From assembly GCF_002939305.1 (NCBI RefSeq), contig NZ_MVDI01000008.1, positions 1 through 64,000 of the forward strand: DNA of 64,000 bases, written 5' to 3'. Of the stretch, positions 26,583-35,788 are shown in pieces (positions within the stretch are counted from its first letter, which is position 1; each line of letters begins with the position of its first letter). The notes beneath the pieces were generated by a model. That model saw only the letters and a program-made list of their open reading frames with translations, was not told the DNA's origin and did not search any database. A program made the position numbers and the translations under genes. This DNA is from Chroococcidiopsis sp. TS-821 (GTDB lineage: Bacteria; Cyanobacteriota; Cyanobacteriia; Cyanobacteriales; Chroococcidiopsidaceae).

Positions 26583-26599
26583 CTGTATTCTGTATACAG
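26583..26599. promoter_or_regulatory. 17-bp near-palindrome, probable operator of the GntR-type regulator
   Basis: CTGTATTCTGTATACAG has 7 of 8 symmetric positions and the same spacing and core as the perfect palindrome at 25317-25333. It lies in the divergent gap between the DMT transporter gene and the GntR-family gene, 88 bp before the latter's start codon. This position suits autoregulation and control of the transporter. Confidence 0.65.
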
Positions 26600-26686
26600 C
26601 TGCCAGAAGTCTCATTTACTGATACCTTCTCGACTTAAAATAATTAGCAGCTGCCATTTATCCTGTAAAGATTAAGGAGTTATACC

Positions 26687-27397
26687 TTGCCCCTGTCACC
26701 GCGATCGCTCCAGCGAAGTCAATCACTACAGGAGCAAACTTATCAAGCCTTGCGCGCGGCTATCCTCTCAGGTGAACTAACGCCAGGGCAGCGATTAATC
26801 GAAACTCATCTAGCCAAAAAGCTACAGGTAAGTAGGACTCCAATTCGAGAAGCACTACGGCAACTCCAACGCGAGGAATTAGTCATTGCTGAACCAACTA
26901 ATGTCCTACGTGTCGCGACAATTTCCATGACCGATGCGATACAGTTGTACGATTGCCGACTCGCATTAGAGCAATTATCTGTAGTCGAAGCGTGCGCACA
27001 TGCCACCGAGTCCCAAATTCAAAACTTAAACTTGATGGTGATGCAAGCTGAGAAACTCGTTAAGAGTAAACCATCCCAATTAACTAACTTTCAACTACTT
27101 GATTTAGACTACCGTTTTCATCGGCTACTCGCTGAAAGTTCGGGTAATTTATGGCTCAGGTCGCTTCTCGATCAAGTTTTTGATAAAATGATGCTCTTAA
27201 GAATTCATACGATTCAAAATAACCGCGACGTGCTAGAAATTCGGACTGAACACCGACGGATATATGAAGCGGTGCAAGCACGGAATCCCGAGGCAGCAAC
27301 TCAAGCAATTAAGGCGCATCTCATCGCGAGTAAAGAGCGTGTTGCGCGTGAAATGCAGAACATGCAACATAGTAGCGGTATTCTTCAAGAAGGTTAA
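26687..27397 (+). CDS. GntR-family transcriptional regulator, FCD subfamily
   Basis: The protein has 236 residues and probably uses a TTG start, chosen because TAAGGAG ends 7 nt upstream. The N-terminal winged helix-turn-helix is QTYQALRAAILSGELTPGQRL, then IETHLAKKLQVSRTPIREAL (about 17-60). The C-terminal FCD helical domain has DYRFHRLLAESSGN with its metal-binding Asp/His, and EHRRIYEAVQARNPEAATQA, then IKAHL with further His ligands. It should bind a small carboxylate or ureide through the metal site. It is divergent from the DMT transporter gene and upstream of the cyclotransferase-like gene; two matching palindromes nearby are its likely operators. Confidence 0.9.
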   Translation: MPLSPRSLQRSQSLQEQTYQALRAAILSGELTPGQRLIETHLAKKLQVSRTPIREALRQLQREELVIAEPTNVLRVATISMTDAIQLYDCRLALEQLSVVEACAHATESQIQNLNLMVMQAEKLVKSKPSQLTNFQLLDLDYRFHRLLAESSGNLWLRSLLDQVFDKMMLLRIHTIQNNRDVLEIRTEHRRIYEAVQARNPEAATQAIKAHLIASKERVAREMQNMQHSSGILQEG

Positions 27398-27517
27398 CAT
27401 ATCTTAGATTTTAGATAACTTAGATAGTGAATTTGTAACAAAGTTAACGCTCCCTATACGACATTCATTTTTTAGACTAGTTTAGCTGGCAAAATTTGGT
27501 AGTTATTTACAATAAGC

Positions 27518-27928
27518 ATGACCGAGACAAATACCAACTCAAGCGCAGGTACAAAGCGGATATTTATTTGTGGTTCAGCATTGCGCGGACAACCCGATCA
27601 TCAAAACCTGCAATCGGCAAAGTTTATCAAAGAAGCAAAAACCCAACCCCGCTATCGACTTCACGCCGCAGGTGGTGGTTGGCATCCTGCAATCTATGAA
27701 GTAGAACAAGGTGGAATTTCAATTCCAGGAGAAGTATACGAATTAACTCAAGCTGAGTTTGACTACTTATCTGCCAACGAACCACCAAACATGTACCCAA
27801 GTGACATTGTTTTAGAGGATGGCGAAGTTCTTACTGCATTTCTCTATCCGCAAGAGTTAGTAAAAAAATATAATTGGCCTGACATTTCGCATCACGGTGG
27901 TTGGGCGGCTTATAAAGCTGCAAGTTAA
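27518..27928 (+). CDS. Allophanate-hydrolase-C-terminal/gamma-glutamylcyclotransferase-like protein
   Basis: The 136-residue protein has the cyclotransferase barrel start RIFICGSALRGQPDHQNL (about 14-31), then AGGGWHPAIYEVEQGGISIPG and GEVYELTQAEFDYLSANEPP, with the conserved Glu of that fold. It ends GWAAYKAA. The sequence is closest to the stand-alone version of the C-terminal domain of allophanate hydrolase (AtzF/DUR1 type), which helps convert N-carboxyurea derivatives. In this setting it fits ureide breakdown together with the amidohydrolase and racemase. It is 120 bp downstream of gntR on the same strand. Confidence 0.78.
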   Translation: MTETNTNSSAGTKRIFICGSALRGQPDHQNLQSAKFIKEAKTQPRYRLHAAGGGWHPAIYEVEQGGISIPGEVYELTQAEFDYLSANEPPNMYPSDIVLEDGEVLTAFLYPQELVKKYNWPDISHHGGWAAYKAAS

Positions 27929-27939
27929 AGGTAGGACAA

Positions 27940-28212
27940 GTGCGATCGCTTTCCCATACAATTCGCGTAGCAACTCCGCAAGAAGATGCCATCGTTGCGG
28001 AGCATTTCTATATTATTGTGGCAAGATATTATTGCTACTGATGCAGTTAAGTTTAACTGATAAGAAATTACGCTAGAGTTTGTCGAGTGCGTGCGCCAAG
28101 ATCTGTCTTACCAAGTGCTTGTCGCCGAAGTTGATTGTAAAGTTGTTGGTTCTGTAGTCGTAAAAGTGGCTGCATTGGAGGTGTCTGCGTTGAGCCAGCT
28201 GAGCGCCGGTAA
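27940..28212 (+). pseudogene. Decayed GNAT-family acetyltransferase
   Basis: From GTG 27940 the frame reads VRSLSHTIRVATPQEDAIVA then EHFY, an ordinary GNAT start. A one-base shift near 28010 is needed to continue with LWQDIIATDAVKFN. Two successive stops (TGA TAA, 28058-28063) interrupt before EITLEFVECVRQDLSYQVLV, then AEVDCKVVGSVV. A deletion with another frame change then leads to RKSGCIGGVCVEPAERR, which mirrors the GYIWGVYVEPxYRR strand and acetyl-CoA loop of intact relatives. The gene is therefore clearly inactivated. It lies between the cyclotransferase-like gene and the racemase gene. Confidence 0.72.
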
Positions 28213-28224
28213 GACATCCACGAT

Positions 28225-28968
28225 TCATTCTTGATGCTCAACAGCAAAAGCATGAAGCATTCCAGAATATGGCTTAGCAATAGGATAAGCTAAATCGCCC
28301 TTCTTACTCGTATTCAAGCCTAAACTGACCAAAGCTTCAACAAACTTAACCGCGACACTCACGCCATCAATAACCGGAACTCCTAATTCTTGACTTAATT
28401 GCGTTGATAAATCAGCCATCCCACTACACCCTAAAACGATCGCACCTGCCCCATCTTCCGCCAAAGCTTGACGACATTCGGCTAAAATCGTTTTTCGTGC
28501 ATGAGAATTTTCATCCTCAAGTTCAAGTACAGGTAAATCAATCGCGCGAATTTTGCGACAAAAATGCGTCATCCCGTAATTTGCAACTAAATGTTGAGCA
28601 ATTATCCGCGTGCGACTCAACGTCGTCACAATTGAAAATCCAGTCGCGATTAAACTCGCAGCGTGCATAGCCGCTTCTGCAATTCCTAAAACGGGACCTT
28701 TTGCCAATTCCCGTGCAGCGAGTAACCCAGGATCGCCGAAGCAAGCAATTACATAACCATCAACACCTGCGGCTTCTCCTTTTTTAATTTCTTCAAGAAT
28801 GCCAACAACACTCAGCGCTTCATCGTAGTGTCCTTCAATCGAAACAGGTCCCATCTCAGGGTTACACGCAATAATTTCAGTTCTAGGACTCGCCACCGCG
28901 ATCGCCGCCTTGGCAATCTTTTGCGTCATGCTAGCAGTGGTGTTAGGATTGATGACTTTGATCTTCAT
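28225..28968 (-). CDS. Aspartate/glutamate/hydantoin racemase family protein
   Basis: I use the ATG giving MKIKVINPNTTASMTQKIAK, the usual start of this family; an ATG four codons upstream is possible. The 247-residue protein has both catalytic cysteines of the two-base racemases, in GYVIACFGDPGL (about 73-84) and AIVLGCSGMADL (about 180-191). EGHYDEALSVVGIL and the PVIDGVSVAVKF end are typical of hydantoin racemase (HyuE). It would interconvert D- and L-5-substituted hydantoins or a related ureide such as allantoin. This matches the nearby amidohydrolase. Confidence 0.83.
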   Translation of the reverse strand: MKIKVINPNTTASMTQKIAKAAIAVASPRTEIIACNPEMGPVSIEGHYDEALSVVGILEEIKKGEAAGVDGYVIACFGDPGLLAARELAKGPVLGIAEAAMHAASLIATGFSIVTTLSRTRIIAQHLVANYGMTHFCRKIRAIDLPVLELEDENSHARKTILAECRQALAEDGAGAIVLGCSGMADLSTQLSQELGVPVIDGVSVAVKFVEALVSLGLNTSKKGDLAYPIAKPYSGMLHAFAVEHQE

Positions 28969-29008
28969 AGCTCCTAGCATACCTCAATCACGACAGCCAC
29001 ACCCATAC

Positions 29009-29035
29009 AAAAGAAGACCGCCGAAGCGGTCTAAC
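29009..29035 (-). terminator. Intrinsic terminator of secA
   Basis: On the minus strand AGACCGC (29032-29026), a TTCG tetraloop and GCGGTCT (29021-29015) form a perfect 7-bp stem followed by TCTTTTG. It lies 30-50 bp beyond the secA stop codon and before the racemase gene on the same strand, so it separates the two transcripts. Confidence 0.85.
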
Positions 29036-29063
29036 CGAAGCTTATGTAATTGCGGACATGGGT

Positions 29064-31859
29064 TTAAACCATTCCTGATGGTGCTTGCACGGCTGGTTGA
29101 ACCTGCGGCTGGAATTGGAATAGAGAGTATACCACATTACGACGAATATTAGTCATCATATCCAAGAACAACTCATATCCTTCGCTCTTGTACTCAATCA
29201 GCGGGTCTTTTTGACCGTAACCGCGTAACCCTACTGATTCGCGCAACGCATCCATTTGTTGTAAGTGCTCGCGCCATAGTGTATCAATTTGCTGCAAGAT
29301 AAAGAATCGCTCAGCTTGGCGCATCAAGCCTGGCTGAATTTGATCGACTTGCGCTTCTTTGACATCATACGCAATTCTCACTTGCTCGTGCAGGAAGGTT
29401 TTAATTTCGCCAACCGAGAGATCTTCCATCTGATTTGGTTCTAAATCAGCCAGGAGATAGACAAATTCTTTAACTTTACTCACCAAATTTGGCAGATCCC
29501 ACTCTTCTGATGGCAAATCGGGGTTGATGTAGTAATCCACGATTTCATCCATCGTTTTTTCAGCGTACTTAATCACCAATTCTTTCAAGTCAAGACCTTC
29601 GAGAACGCGACGACGTTCGGCGTAAATTGCCCGACGTTGGTTATTCATCACCTCGTCGTACTCAAACACCTGCTTGCGAATATCGTAGTAATAAGTTTCG
29701 ACTTTCTTTTGCGCGCCTTCTAAACTGCGAGTCAACATTTTAGACTCAATCGGCATATCTTCTTCGACTTGGAACGCCGTCATCAATCCTGCAACGCGAT
29801 CGCCGCCAAAAATCCGTAATAAGTTGTCTTGCAAACTCAAGAAAAAGCGTGTCGAACCAGGGTCGCCTTGTCTTCCAGCGCGTCCGCGTAATTGGTTATC
29901 AATGCGTCGCGATTCGTGACGTTCAGTGCCAATGACGTGTAAACCACCAAGCTGAACAACTTCGTCGTGTTCGCGCGACGTAAATTTTTCGTATTCGCGC
30001 AGCAATGCGTTATAAACTTCCCGTAGCTTCTGAATTACCGGATCGTCTGTTGGTGCTTTTTCTGCGGCAACTGCAACCTTATCTTCTGCTTCGAGTTCAG
30101 GTAAACTCCGTTCGCCGTATTCGCGGACAGCAAATTCTACAGCGGCTTTAAGTTGTTGCTCTAACTCGCGCGATAGCTGCGTAGGGAAAATTTGCGGTGA
30201 GGCTTTCCACGTTTTGACTTTCTTACCAGGAACAAAACCTTGACCGCTACTGCTACTCGACGCTGGTAGTCCTGATGCCCTTTCTACTGCAAAGACATCT
30301 TCATCTTCTGGTAAAACAATGCGGGGCATAAAGTATTCGCGCAGCTTGAGTCGCGCCATATAATCCGCATTACCGCCCAAGATAATATCGGTTCCGCGAC
30401 CAGCCATGTTTGTTGCAATTGTTACCGCGCCTTTACGTCCTGCTTGGGCGATAATTTCTGATTCGCGTTCTACGTTTTCAGGGCGGGCATTGAGCAGATT
30501 GTGCGGTACATTACGTTGCGTGAGTAAAGCACTGAGGTATTCAGATTTTTCGACACTAGTCGTTCCTACCAATACGGGGCGACCAATTTCGTGCATTGCA
30601 GCACATTCTTCGGCAACCGCTCGCCACTTTCCTTCCTCCGTCTTGTACACCATGTCAGACAAGTCTTGACGTTTGGTAGGACGATTCGTAGGAATAATCG
30701 TAACTTCTAGCTTATAAATTCGCTCAAATTCTGCTTCCTCGGTTTTAGCTGTTCCAGTCATCCCTGCTAACTTGGGATATAGCAAAAACAAGTTTTGATA
30801 AGTAATCGTTGCTAAGGTTTGCGTTTCTGGCTGAATTTCGACTCTTTCTTGCGCTTCAATAGCTTGATGGAGTCCATCGCTCCACCTCCTTCCTGGCAGA
30901 ACTCGACCTGTAAACTCATCTACGATTACAACTTCGCCGTTACGGACGATATAATTGACGTCTTTGACGAACAGTTCCTTAGCTTTGAGTGCATTAAAGA
31001 TGTAGTGTGCCCAAGGATCGTTAGGATCGTACAAATCCTTGACTTGCAGCATTTCTTCTGCTGCTGCGAAACCTTCGTCGGTGAGAATGACGTTGCGAGC
31101 TTTCTCATCGACTTCATAGTGTTCGTCTTTTTTTAACGCGGCGGCAACTTGCGCAGCTTGTAGATACTTTTCTGTGGGGCGTTCGACTTGTCCAGAAATG
31201 ATTAACGGCGTCCGCGCTTCGTCAATGAGAATCGAATCAACTTCGTCAATAATACAGTAATTAAACGGGCGCTGTACGACTTCTTGAATCGAGGAAGCCA
31301 TGTTATCGCGCAAGTAGTCAAAGCCTACTTCGCTATTCGTGACATAGGTGATGTCGCAATCATAGTTTTTCTTGCGCTCGGATGGTCCCATGCCTTGCTG
31401 AATTAGCCCCACACTCAGCCCTAAAAAGCGATGGATTTGCCCCATCCATTCTGCGTCACGGCGTGCTAGGTAGTCATTGACCGTAACAATGTGTACTCCC
31501 TTGCCCGAAAGCGCGTTGAGATAGGCAGGAAGCGTTGCTACCAGCGTTTTACCTTCACCGGTTTTCATTTCGGCGATTTGTCCTTGATGCAGGATCACAC
31601 CACCGAGAAGTTGAACATCAAAGTGGCGCATTCCTAATACGCGCCTTCCAGCTTCTCGCACAACCGCGAAGGCTTCTGGAAGCAGATCGTCCAAGGTTTC
31701 GCCTTTATCCAACCGCTGCTTAAACTCCGCTGTTTTGCTACTAAGTTGCTGATCGGAAAGCGCTTGAATATCTTCTTCAAGAAGATTGATGTCTGTAACG
31801 TAAGGCTGGAATTTTTTGAGCTTACGAGCGTTAGGATCGCCCAGCAAGTTTTTCAGCAT
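29064..31859 (-). CDS. secA: Preprotein translocase ATPase SecA
   Basis: At 931 residues this is a full-length cyanobacterial SecA. Motifs in order include [17 protein letters not shown] (Walker A), the FDYLRDNM and [20 protein letters not shown] motor motifs (DEVD as Walker B), and [20 protein letters not shown] in the second helicase domain. [20 protein letters not shown] lies just before the helical scaffold. The C-terminus ends in a glutamine/proline-rich tail without the cysteine zinc motif of E. coli SecA, as expected for cyanobacteria. It drives Sec-dependent export across plasma and thylakoid membranes. An internal acidic/serine insertion near 535-550 ([13 protein letters not shown]) is lineage-type variation. 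It is transcribed singly with a strong terminator. Confidence 0.98.
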   Translation of the reverse strand: MLKNLLGDPNARKLKKFQPYVTDINLLEEDIQALSDQQLSSKTAEFKQRLDKGETLDDLLPEAFAVVREAGRRVLGMRHFDVQLLGGVILHQGQIAEMKTGEGKTLVATLPAYLNALSGKGVHIVTVNDYLARRDAEWMGQIHRFLGLSVGLIQQGMGPSERKKNYDCDITYVTNSEVGFDYLRDNMASSIQEVVQRPFNYCIIDEVDSILIDEARTPLIISGQVERPTEKYLQAAQVAAALKKDEHYEVDEKARNVILTDEGFAAAEEMLQVKDLYDPNDPWAHYIFNALKAKELFVKDVNYIVRNGEVVIVDEFTGRVLPGRRWSDGLHQAIEAQERVEIQPETQTLATITYQNLFLLYPKLAGMTGTAKTEEAEFERIYKLEVTIIPTNRPTKRQDLSDMVYKTEEGKWRAVAEECAAMHEIGRPVLVGTTSVEKSEYLSALLTQRNVPHNLLNARPENVERESEIIAQAGRKGAVTIATNMAGRGTDIILGGNADYMARLKLREYFMPRIVLPEDEDVFAVERASGLPASSSSSGQGFVPGKKVKTWKASPQIFPTQLSRELEQQLKAAVEFAVREYGERSLPELEAEDKVAVAAEKAPTDDPVIQKLREVYNALLREYEKFTSREHDEVVQLGGLHVIGTERHESRRIDNQLRGRAGRQGDPGSTRFFLSLQDNLLRIFGGDRVAGLMTAFQVEEDMPIESKMLTRSLEGAQKKVETYYYDIRKQVFEYDEVMNNQRRAIYAERRRVLEGLDLKELVIKYAEKTMDEIVDYYINPDLPSEEWDLPNLVSKVKEFVYLLADLEPNQMEDLSVGEIKTFLHEQVRIAYDVKEAQVDQIQPGLMRQAERFFILQQIDTLWREHLQQMDALRESVGLRGYGQKDPLIEYKSEGYELFLDMMTNIRRNVVYSLFQFQPQVQPAVQAPSGMV

Positions 31860-32090
31860 GGTAGGGTTCGGGAAACTTTAGGAATTATTCTTATTTTTGA
31901 GCTTAAATATTGAGTTTAGTATGCTGCAAGCACTTGATTTTAATTAAATACATGTCTACAAGTGAAGCATTCCTAGAAACTCAAACATAATCGCAGTCGC
32001 TCTTGGCTAGATGCTCCAAGTTTAGACTATATCCATCGTATCACCTTGCTTCAAGCTAGGGCGGCGATCGAGGTGTGGATCGCCCTGCAA

Positions 32091-32471
32091 TTAGAATCGG
32101 ATTCCTACTTGACCATTTACCCCTCTAACTGAGTTATAGCCTACACCGACAACAAGGTTATTCGCTGTATTCACCTGTAAACCACCCGATAACGCAATAC
32201 CCTGATCCTCAGAATAGAGCCCAATTCCAACGTAAGGAGATATCACGGGCAAACTCAAAAATCTAAGGACATCGACGCCAGAAGCACCATTTGGTCCTCT
32301 TCCTAGTTCTACACCAAAATCGAATGCTCTTGCTCCTACTGAAAAAGTTACATCCCCTTCCCTACCACCAACCGAAACCCACGGTTGAGGAATAATTTGT
32401 GCGTTGACTGGGTGCGGTGCAGCTAATACTACCAAAGCTGAAGCCGCTAAAATTTCTTTAATTCGTTTCAC
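32091..32471 (-). CDS. Small secreted/outer-membrane-like protein of unknown function
   Basis: This 126-residue protein has a clear signal peptide (about 1-24, cleaved after VNA). The mature part consists of alternating hydrophobic and polar strands rich in Gly and Val: PWVSVGGREGDVTFSVGARA, then LPVISPYVGIGLYSEDQGIA and TANNLVVGVGYNSVRGVNGQ. It ends QVGIRF, with a terminal Phe. That end and the strand pattern suggest a small beta-barrel or barrel fragment in the outer membrane. A potential stem around GGCGATC/GATCGCC (32063-32083) lies after its stop. It is 45 bp downstream of the cytochrome gene on the same strand. Function unknown. Confidence 0.65.
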   Translation of the reverse strand: MKRIKEILAASALVVLAAPHPVNAQIIPQPWVSVGGREGDVTFSVGARAFDFGVELGRGPNGASGVDVLRFLSLPVISPYVGIGLYSEDQGIALSGGLQVNTANNLVVGVGYNSVRGVNGQVGIRF

Positions 32472-32516
32472 GTTTTGACACTCCTCATAACCTTTTTAAA
32501 TTTTGGGGCATATTTC

Positions 32517-33059
32517 TTACTGTGTTTCCCACTCAGGTGATAGACGACGGAAATTGTATTCTGTTGCACCAGGATGGCAACTCACGCAGCCACCTACATC
32601 GACAGGACGAGGTAGTGTCACATTAGGATGTAACGCTTTAAAGTAACGCGATTCTCCCAGACGATACGGTGTCGTTTCTTCTTTGAGTAAAGGGCGCGAG
32701 AAATTGCGCAGATAGTTCCAAATTAGCAAGCGTGTGGGATCGACGAGTTGAGGAAGCGTGACGCCGTAGTGTTGTGGATCTTGTAATAATCTTTGCCAAG
32801 TTTGCGTTGGCATGACTGCGGGTGGTAAAGCAATATGACAAGTTGCACAATTTTCTAAATAAAGCTCTTGTCCTAATTGATAGCGTGGTGGCACAATATC
32901 GACAGTGCCAATTTCTTCTGTCGTTGTATTCGCTTCAGGAGAAGGTTGGGCATTGGTAGCAAGTGCTAGCCCCCAACCCATTGTGACACTCCATAGCAAA
33001 AGGACTGAAACAAGAACAAAATGCGATCGCTTCTGCGTTTTAGTGCGTGGTTGCATCAT
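32517..33059 (-). CDS. Diheme cytochrome c-type protein
   Basis: I start at the ATG giving MMQPRTKTQKRSHFVLVSVL because it yields a proper signal peptide ending near ATNAQP; an open frame runs 14 codons further upstream. The 180-residue product has two haem-binding motifs, ENCATCHIALPPAVMP and GGCVSCHPGATEYNF, and a distal Met is available after the first. It should be exported to the periplasm or thylakoid lumen and carry electrons. Similar diheme proteins occur across cyanobacteria without a fixed role. The next gene downstream, at 32091, is probably co-transcribed. Confidence 0.8.
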   Translation of the reverse strand: MMQPRTKTQKRSHFVLVSVLLLWSVTMGWGLALATNAQPSPEANTTTEEIGTVDIVPPRYQLGQELYLENCATCHIALPPAVMPTQTWQRLLQDPQHYGVTLPQLVDPTRLLIWNYLRNFSRPLLKEETTPYRLGESRYFKALHPNVTLPRPVDVGGCVSCHPGATEYNFRRLSPEWETQ

Positions 33060-33231
33060 ATCTCTCGAACACTTCCTCAACACGTAAATAGTAGGGGTCA
33101 AAGGTCAAAGTTAAAACCAGGGTTATTATGACCTTTGCCATAGTTAGTAATGGCTAAATACTCACTGCATTTTGATGATCTATTACCTAATATCAAAAAG
33201 TGTAATGTCTCAACTATAATTCCTCAGAAGC

Positions 33232-33711
33232 TTACTTAATTGCTAGTACAATCATGCGGCAGCTATCGAGTGTCAGTAGTTTACCGTCATTTCCATAAGC
33301 TTGTATTTCTCGAAAACCAATTTGTAATAACCAATCGTGTAATTTAGTAAAAGTCAAGTGACGTACAAAGTAATTTATCTGCCACACTTGTCCATCCCAA
33401 ATGACAGTACGCTCAGTGTATGTTCAATTGGTAAACACATCAAATCGAGTGCGATCAATCAAATAATTATTGTTGCAATCTGTAACAGAATTAGCGCGAA
33501 ATTCTTTTAAAATTCGGTACAAGCTTTGCAATTCTATTAACAACTTATCACCTGGTTTGAGCGTGCGGTAGGCTTCTGCTAACACCCGACGATTGTCTCG
33601 ATCGTCAAAGTAGCCGAAGGCGGTGAACCAGTTAATAATGCAATCAAAGTGTTCTGTCCAAGGAAGCGATCGCATATCACCTTGAACGTCTTCGACTTTG
33701 ACTTTATTTAG
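33232..33711 (-). pseudogene. Truncated, stop-interrupted SAM methyltransferase gene
   Basis: The readable part begins at about 33711 with LNKVKVEDVQGDMRSLPWTE. It continues HFDCIINWFTAFGYFDDRDN and then the post-motif strand TLKPGDKLLIELQSLYR. A TGA follows VFTN at about 33424, after which the same frame resumes with TYTERTVIWDGQVWQINYFV, then FTKLHDWLLQIGFREIQAYG, ending at 33232. The N-terminal half with the SAM-binding glycine motif is missing; the join lies right against the 3' end of the moxR-like gene. A deletion that removed the 5' half of the gene is likely. Readthrough of the single TGA would still not give an active enzyme. Confidence 0.72.
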
Positions 33712-33715
33712 GGAT

Positions 33716-34621
33716 TTAGGGAATGGGAACCGATCGCAATAGCCTTTCTACGATAGATTTAGCTTTATGTCCGCCAGCAGGAATCAGGCGATGACACAAG
33801 ACGTAAGGTGCTAAATACTTAACATCATCAGGAATCGCGTAGTTGCGATCGCACAAAAAAGCGAGTGCTTGTGTTGCTTTGTGTAATGCTACCGTACCGC
33901 GCGGACTCACGCCTAGCATAATTTCTTCCGACTCGCGCGTAGCGCGGACAAGATCGAGAATGTAGCGTTGTAACGATTTTTCAACTTTGACAGCCGCACA
34001 ACTGCGGCGTAATTCAGCAACTTCTGCAAGTGTAATACAAGGTTGTAAATCAGCTACGGTAACGCCTTCTTGCAACCGTTGCAGCATAGCTAATTCTTCG
34101 GTTTCGCTTGGATAACCCAAACTCAACGATAAAATAAAGCGATCCATTTGCGCTTCAGGTAAGGGAAAAGTCCCTTGATATTCAATCGGGTTTTGTGTCG
34201 CAATGACAAAAAAAGGACTCGGAACGCGACGTGAAACGCCATCGACGGTAACTTGTTCCTCTTCCATCACTTCTAATAGCGCCGATTGCGTACGCGGTGT
34301 CGCACGGTTGATTTCATCTGCTAATAGTACATTCGTAAATACGGGACCTGGAAGATATTCAAACTCGCCTGTTTTGGGATTCCAAATGTTTGTTCCGGTA
34401 ATATCTGTCGGTAGCAAGTCAGGAGTGCATTGTAGGCGTTGAAATTTACCTGCGACAGAACGCGCTAGTGATTTTGCAAGTAAAGTTTTACCTACGCCAG
34501 GAACATCTTCTAGCAGTACATGACCTCCAGCTAGTAGGGAAACTAACACTAAGCGGATCGGTTCAGCTTTACCAACAATTGTACGACTCAGGTTTTGCGT
34601 CAGAATCTCAATTTTTTTCAT
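33716..34621 (-). CDS. MoxR-family AAA+ ATPase
   Basis: The 301-residue AAA+ protein has Walker A GGHVLLEDVPGVGKTLLAKS (about 31-50) and Walker B FTNVLLADEINRATPRTQSA (about 96-115). It also has sensor 1 PFFVIATQNPIEYQGTFPLP, arginine-finger sequence EAQMDRFILSLSLGYP, and the lid domain SPRGTVALHKATQALAF. MoxR ATPases act as chaperones that mature metal or cofactor enzymes, or support VWA-domain partners. No VWA gene is adjacent here; a partner may lie elsewhere. The C-terminus LRSVPIP is normal for the family. Confidence 0.93.
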   Translation of the reverse strand: MKKIEILTQNLSRTIVGKAEPIRLVLVSLLAGGHVLLEDVPGVGKTLLAKSLARSVAGKFQRLQCTPDLLPTDITGTNIWNPKTGEFEYLPGPVFTNVLLADEINRATPRTQSALLEVMEEEQVTVDGVSRRVPSPFFVIATQNPIEYQGTFPLPEAQMDRFILSLSLGYPSETEELAMLQRLQEGVTVADLQPCITLAEVAELRRSCAAVKVEKSLQRYILDLVRATRESEEIMLGVSPRGTVALHKATQALAFLCDRNYAIPDDVKYLAPYVLCHRLIPAGGHKAKSIVERLLRSVPIP

Positions 34622-34682
34622 GCACTACTGTGGTTTTTTAAATAAGCCGTGAAGTGTTACAGATTGAGAACACTTGGCAAGT

Positions 34683-35696
34683 TCATTTTTTATTGTTCCC
34701 TTGTAAAGCCTCTTTTGCAGCAGTACAGTCAAGTTGAATTTGGGCTTTTAATTCGTCTAATGAAGCAAATTTCTGTTCTGGACGTAAGAATTTTTCTAGC
34801 TGAACAGTTAACGTTTGACCGTATAAATCTCCCGACCAGTCAAATAAATATACTTCTACAGATGGATGCGTACCGCTGACTGTAGGACGAATACCAATAT
34901 TCATCACGCCCTGATAGTTACCTATGTCTTGAACAAACACCCGAACAGCGTAAACGCCATTCGCTGGAAGAAATTTTTCGGGTGGGACGGCGACATTAGC
35001 AGTCGGAAAACCAATTGTTCTTCCTAATTGTTGTCCTTTGACAACAGTTCCTGTCAGAGTGTAGGGGCGTCCTAATAATTCTTGAGCGCGTTGCAAATCG
35101 CCGTGTTCGAGGGCTTGACGAATCGCTGAACTACTAATGCGATCGCCTCCTCGCGTATAAATAGGAACAATCGTTACTGGAATGTCAAAGCTCGCCGCGA
35201 TCGCTTGCAAATCTTTTGCCGTACCACTACGCTGCTTGCCAAAACAAAAGTTCTCGCCGACACTGATTGCTTGACAGCACAACTGTTGAATCAGAATTTT
35301 TTCGACAAAGTCTTGCGGACTTAAAGAAGCTAACTCCCATGTAAACGGAATTCGGATGAGTTGTTCGACACCCAAAGCCTGAAGTTGCTGAACTTTTTCC
35401 TCTAAAGGTGTCAGCAGCGATCGCTTTTTTCCTGTAAAAAACTCTTGCGGGTGCGGATGAAAAGTAACGACAGTACTATAGGCGCGTTCAGGACAAGCGA
35501 CACTAGATATTGGCGTTTGCGTGTCCGCAGGAACCGATAAGGGGTAAGATAGTAGGCTTTTAACCTCTTCCTGATTTTTGAGCCGATACAAAATTGGACG
35601 AATCACTTCTTGATGCCCAAGGTGAATGCCATCAAAGTTTCCTAGGGCGATCGCAGTCGGTGTCAAAGCATTAGTTAGAGAGGAAGTAACCCACAC
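34683..35696 (-). CDS. ribF: Bifunctional riboflavin kinase / FMN adenylyltransferase
   Basis: The 337-residue protein has the N-terminal nucleotidyltransferase domain with ALGNFDGIHLGHQEVI (about 17-32), VTFHPHPQEFF, ENFCFGKQRSG and SSSAIRQALEHGD. The C-terminal riboflavin kinase barrel contains VVKGQQLGRTIGFPTANVAV, GVMNIGIRPTV and EVYLFDWSGDLYG. It converts riboflavin to FMN and then FAD with two ATP. A 35-50 residue stretch near 40-70 is slightly longer than in E. coli RibF. The gene is 61 bp upstream of moxR on the same strand and may be transcribed with it. Confidence 0.96.
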   Translation of the reverse strand: MWVTSSLTNALTPTAIALGNFDGIHLGHQEVIRPILYRLKNQEEVKSLLSYPLSVPADTQTPISSVACPERAYSTVVTFHPHPQEFFTGKKRSLLTPLEEKVQQLQALGVEQLIRIPFTWELASLSPQDFVEKILIQQLCCQAISVGENFCFGKQRSGTAKDLQAIAASFDIPVTIVPIYTRGGDRISSSAIRQALEHGDLQRAQELLGRPYTLTGTVVKGQQLGRTIGFPTANVAVPPEKFLPANGVYAVRVFVQDIGNYQGVMNIGIRPTVSGTHPSVEVYLFDWSGDLYGQTLTVQLEKFLRPEQKFASLDELKAQIQLDCTAAKEALQGNNKK

Positions 35697-35788
35697 GCTT
35701 TACATTTTGACATAAATAGGTCAATGGTAACAGATTGATCGGGAGTTAGGGGTCAGAGGTTAGAGAAGTTTTTCTACGATTTTCAACT

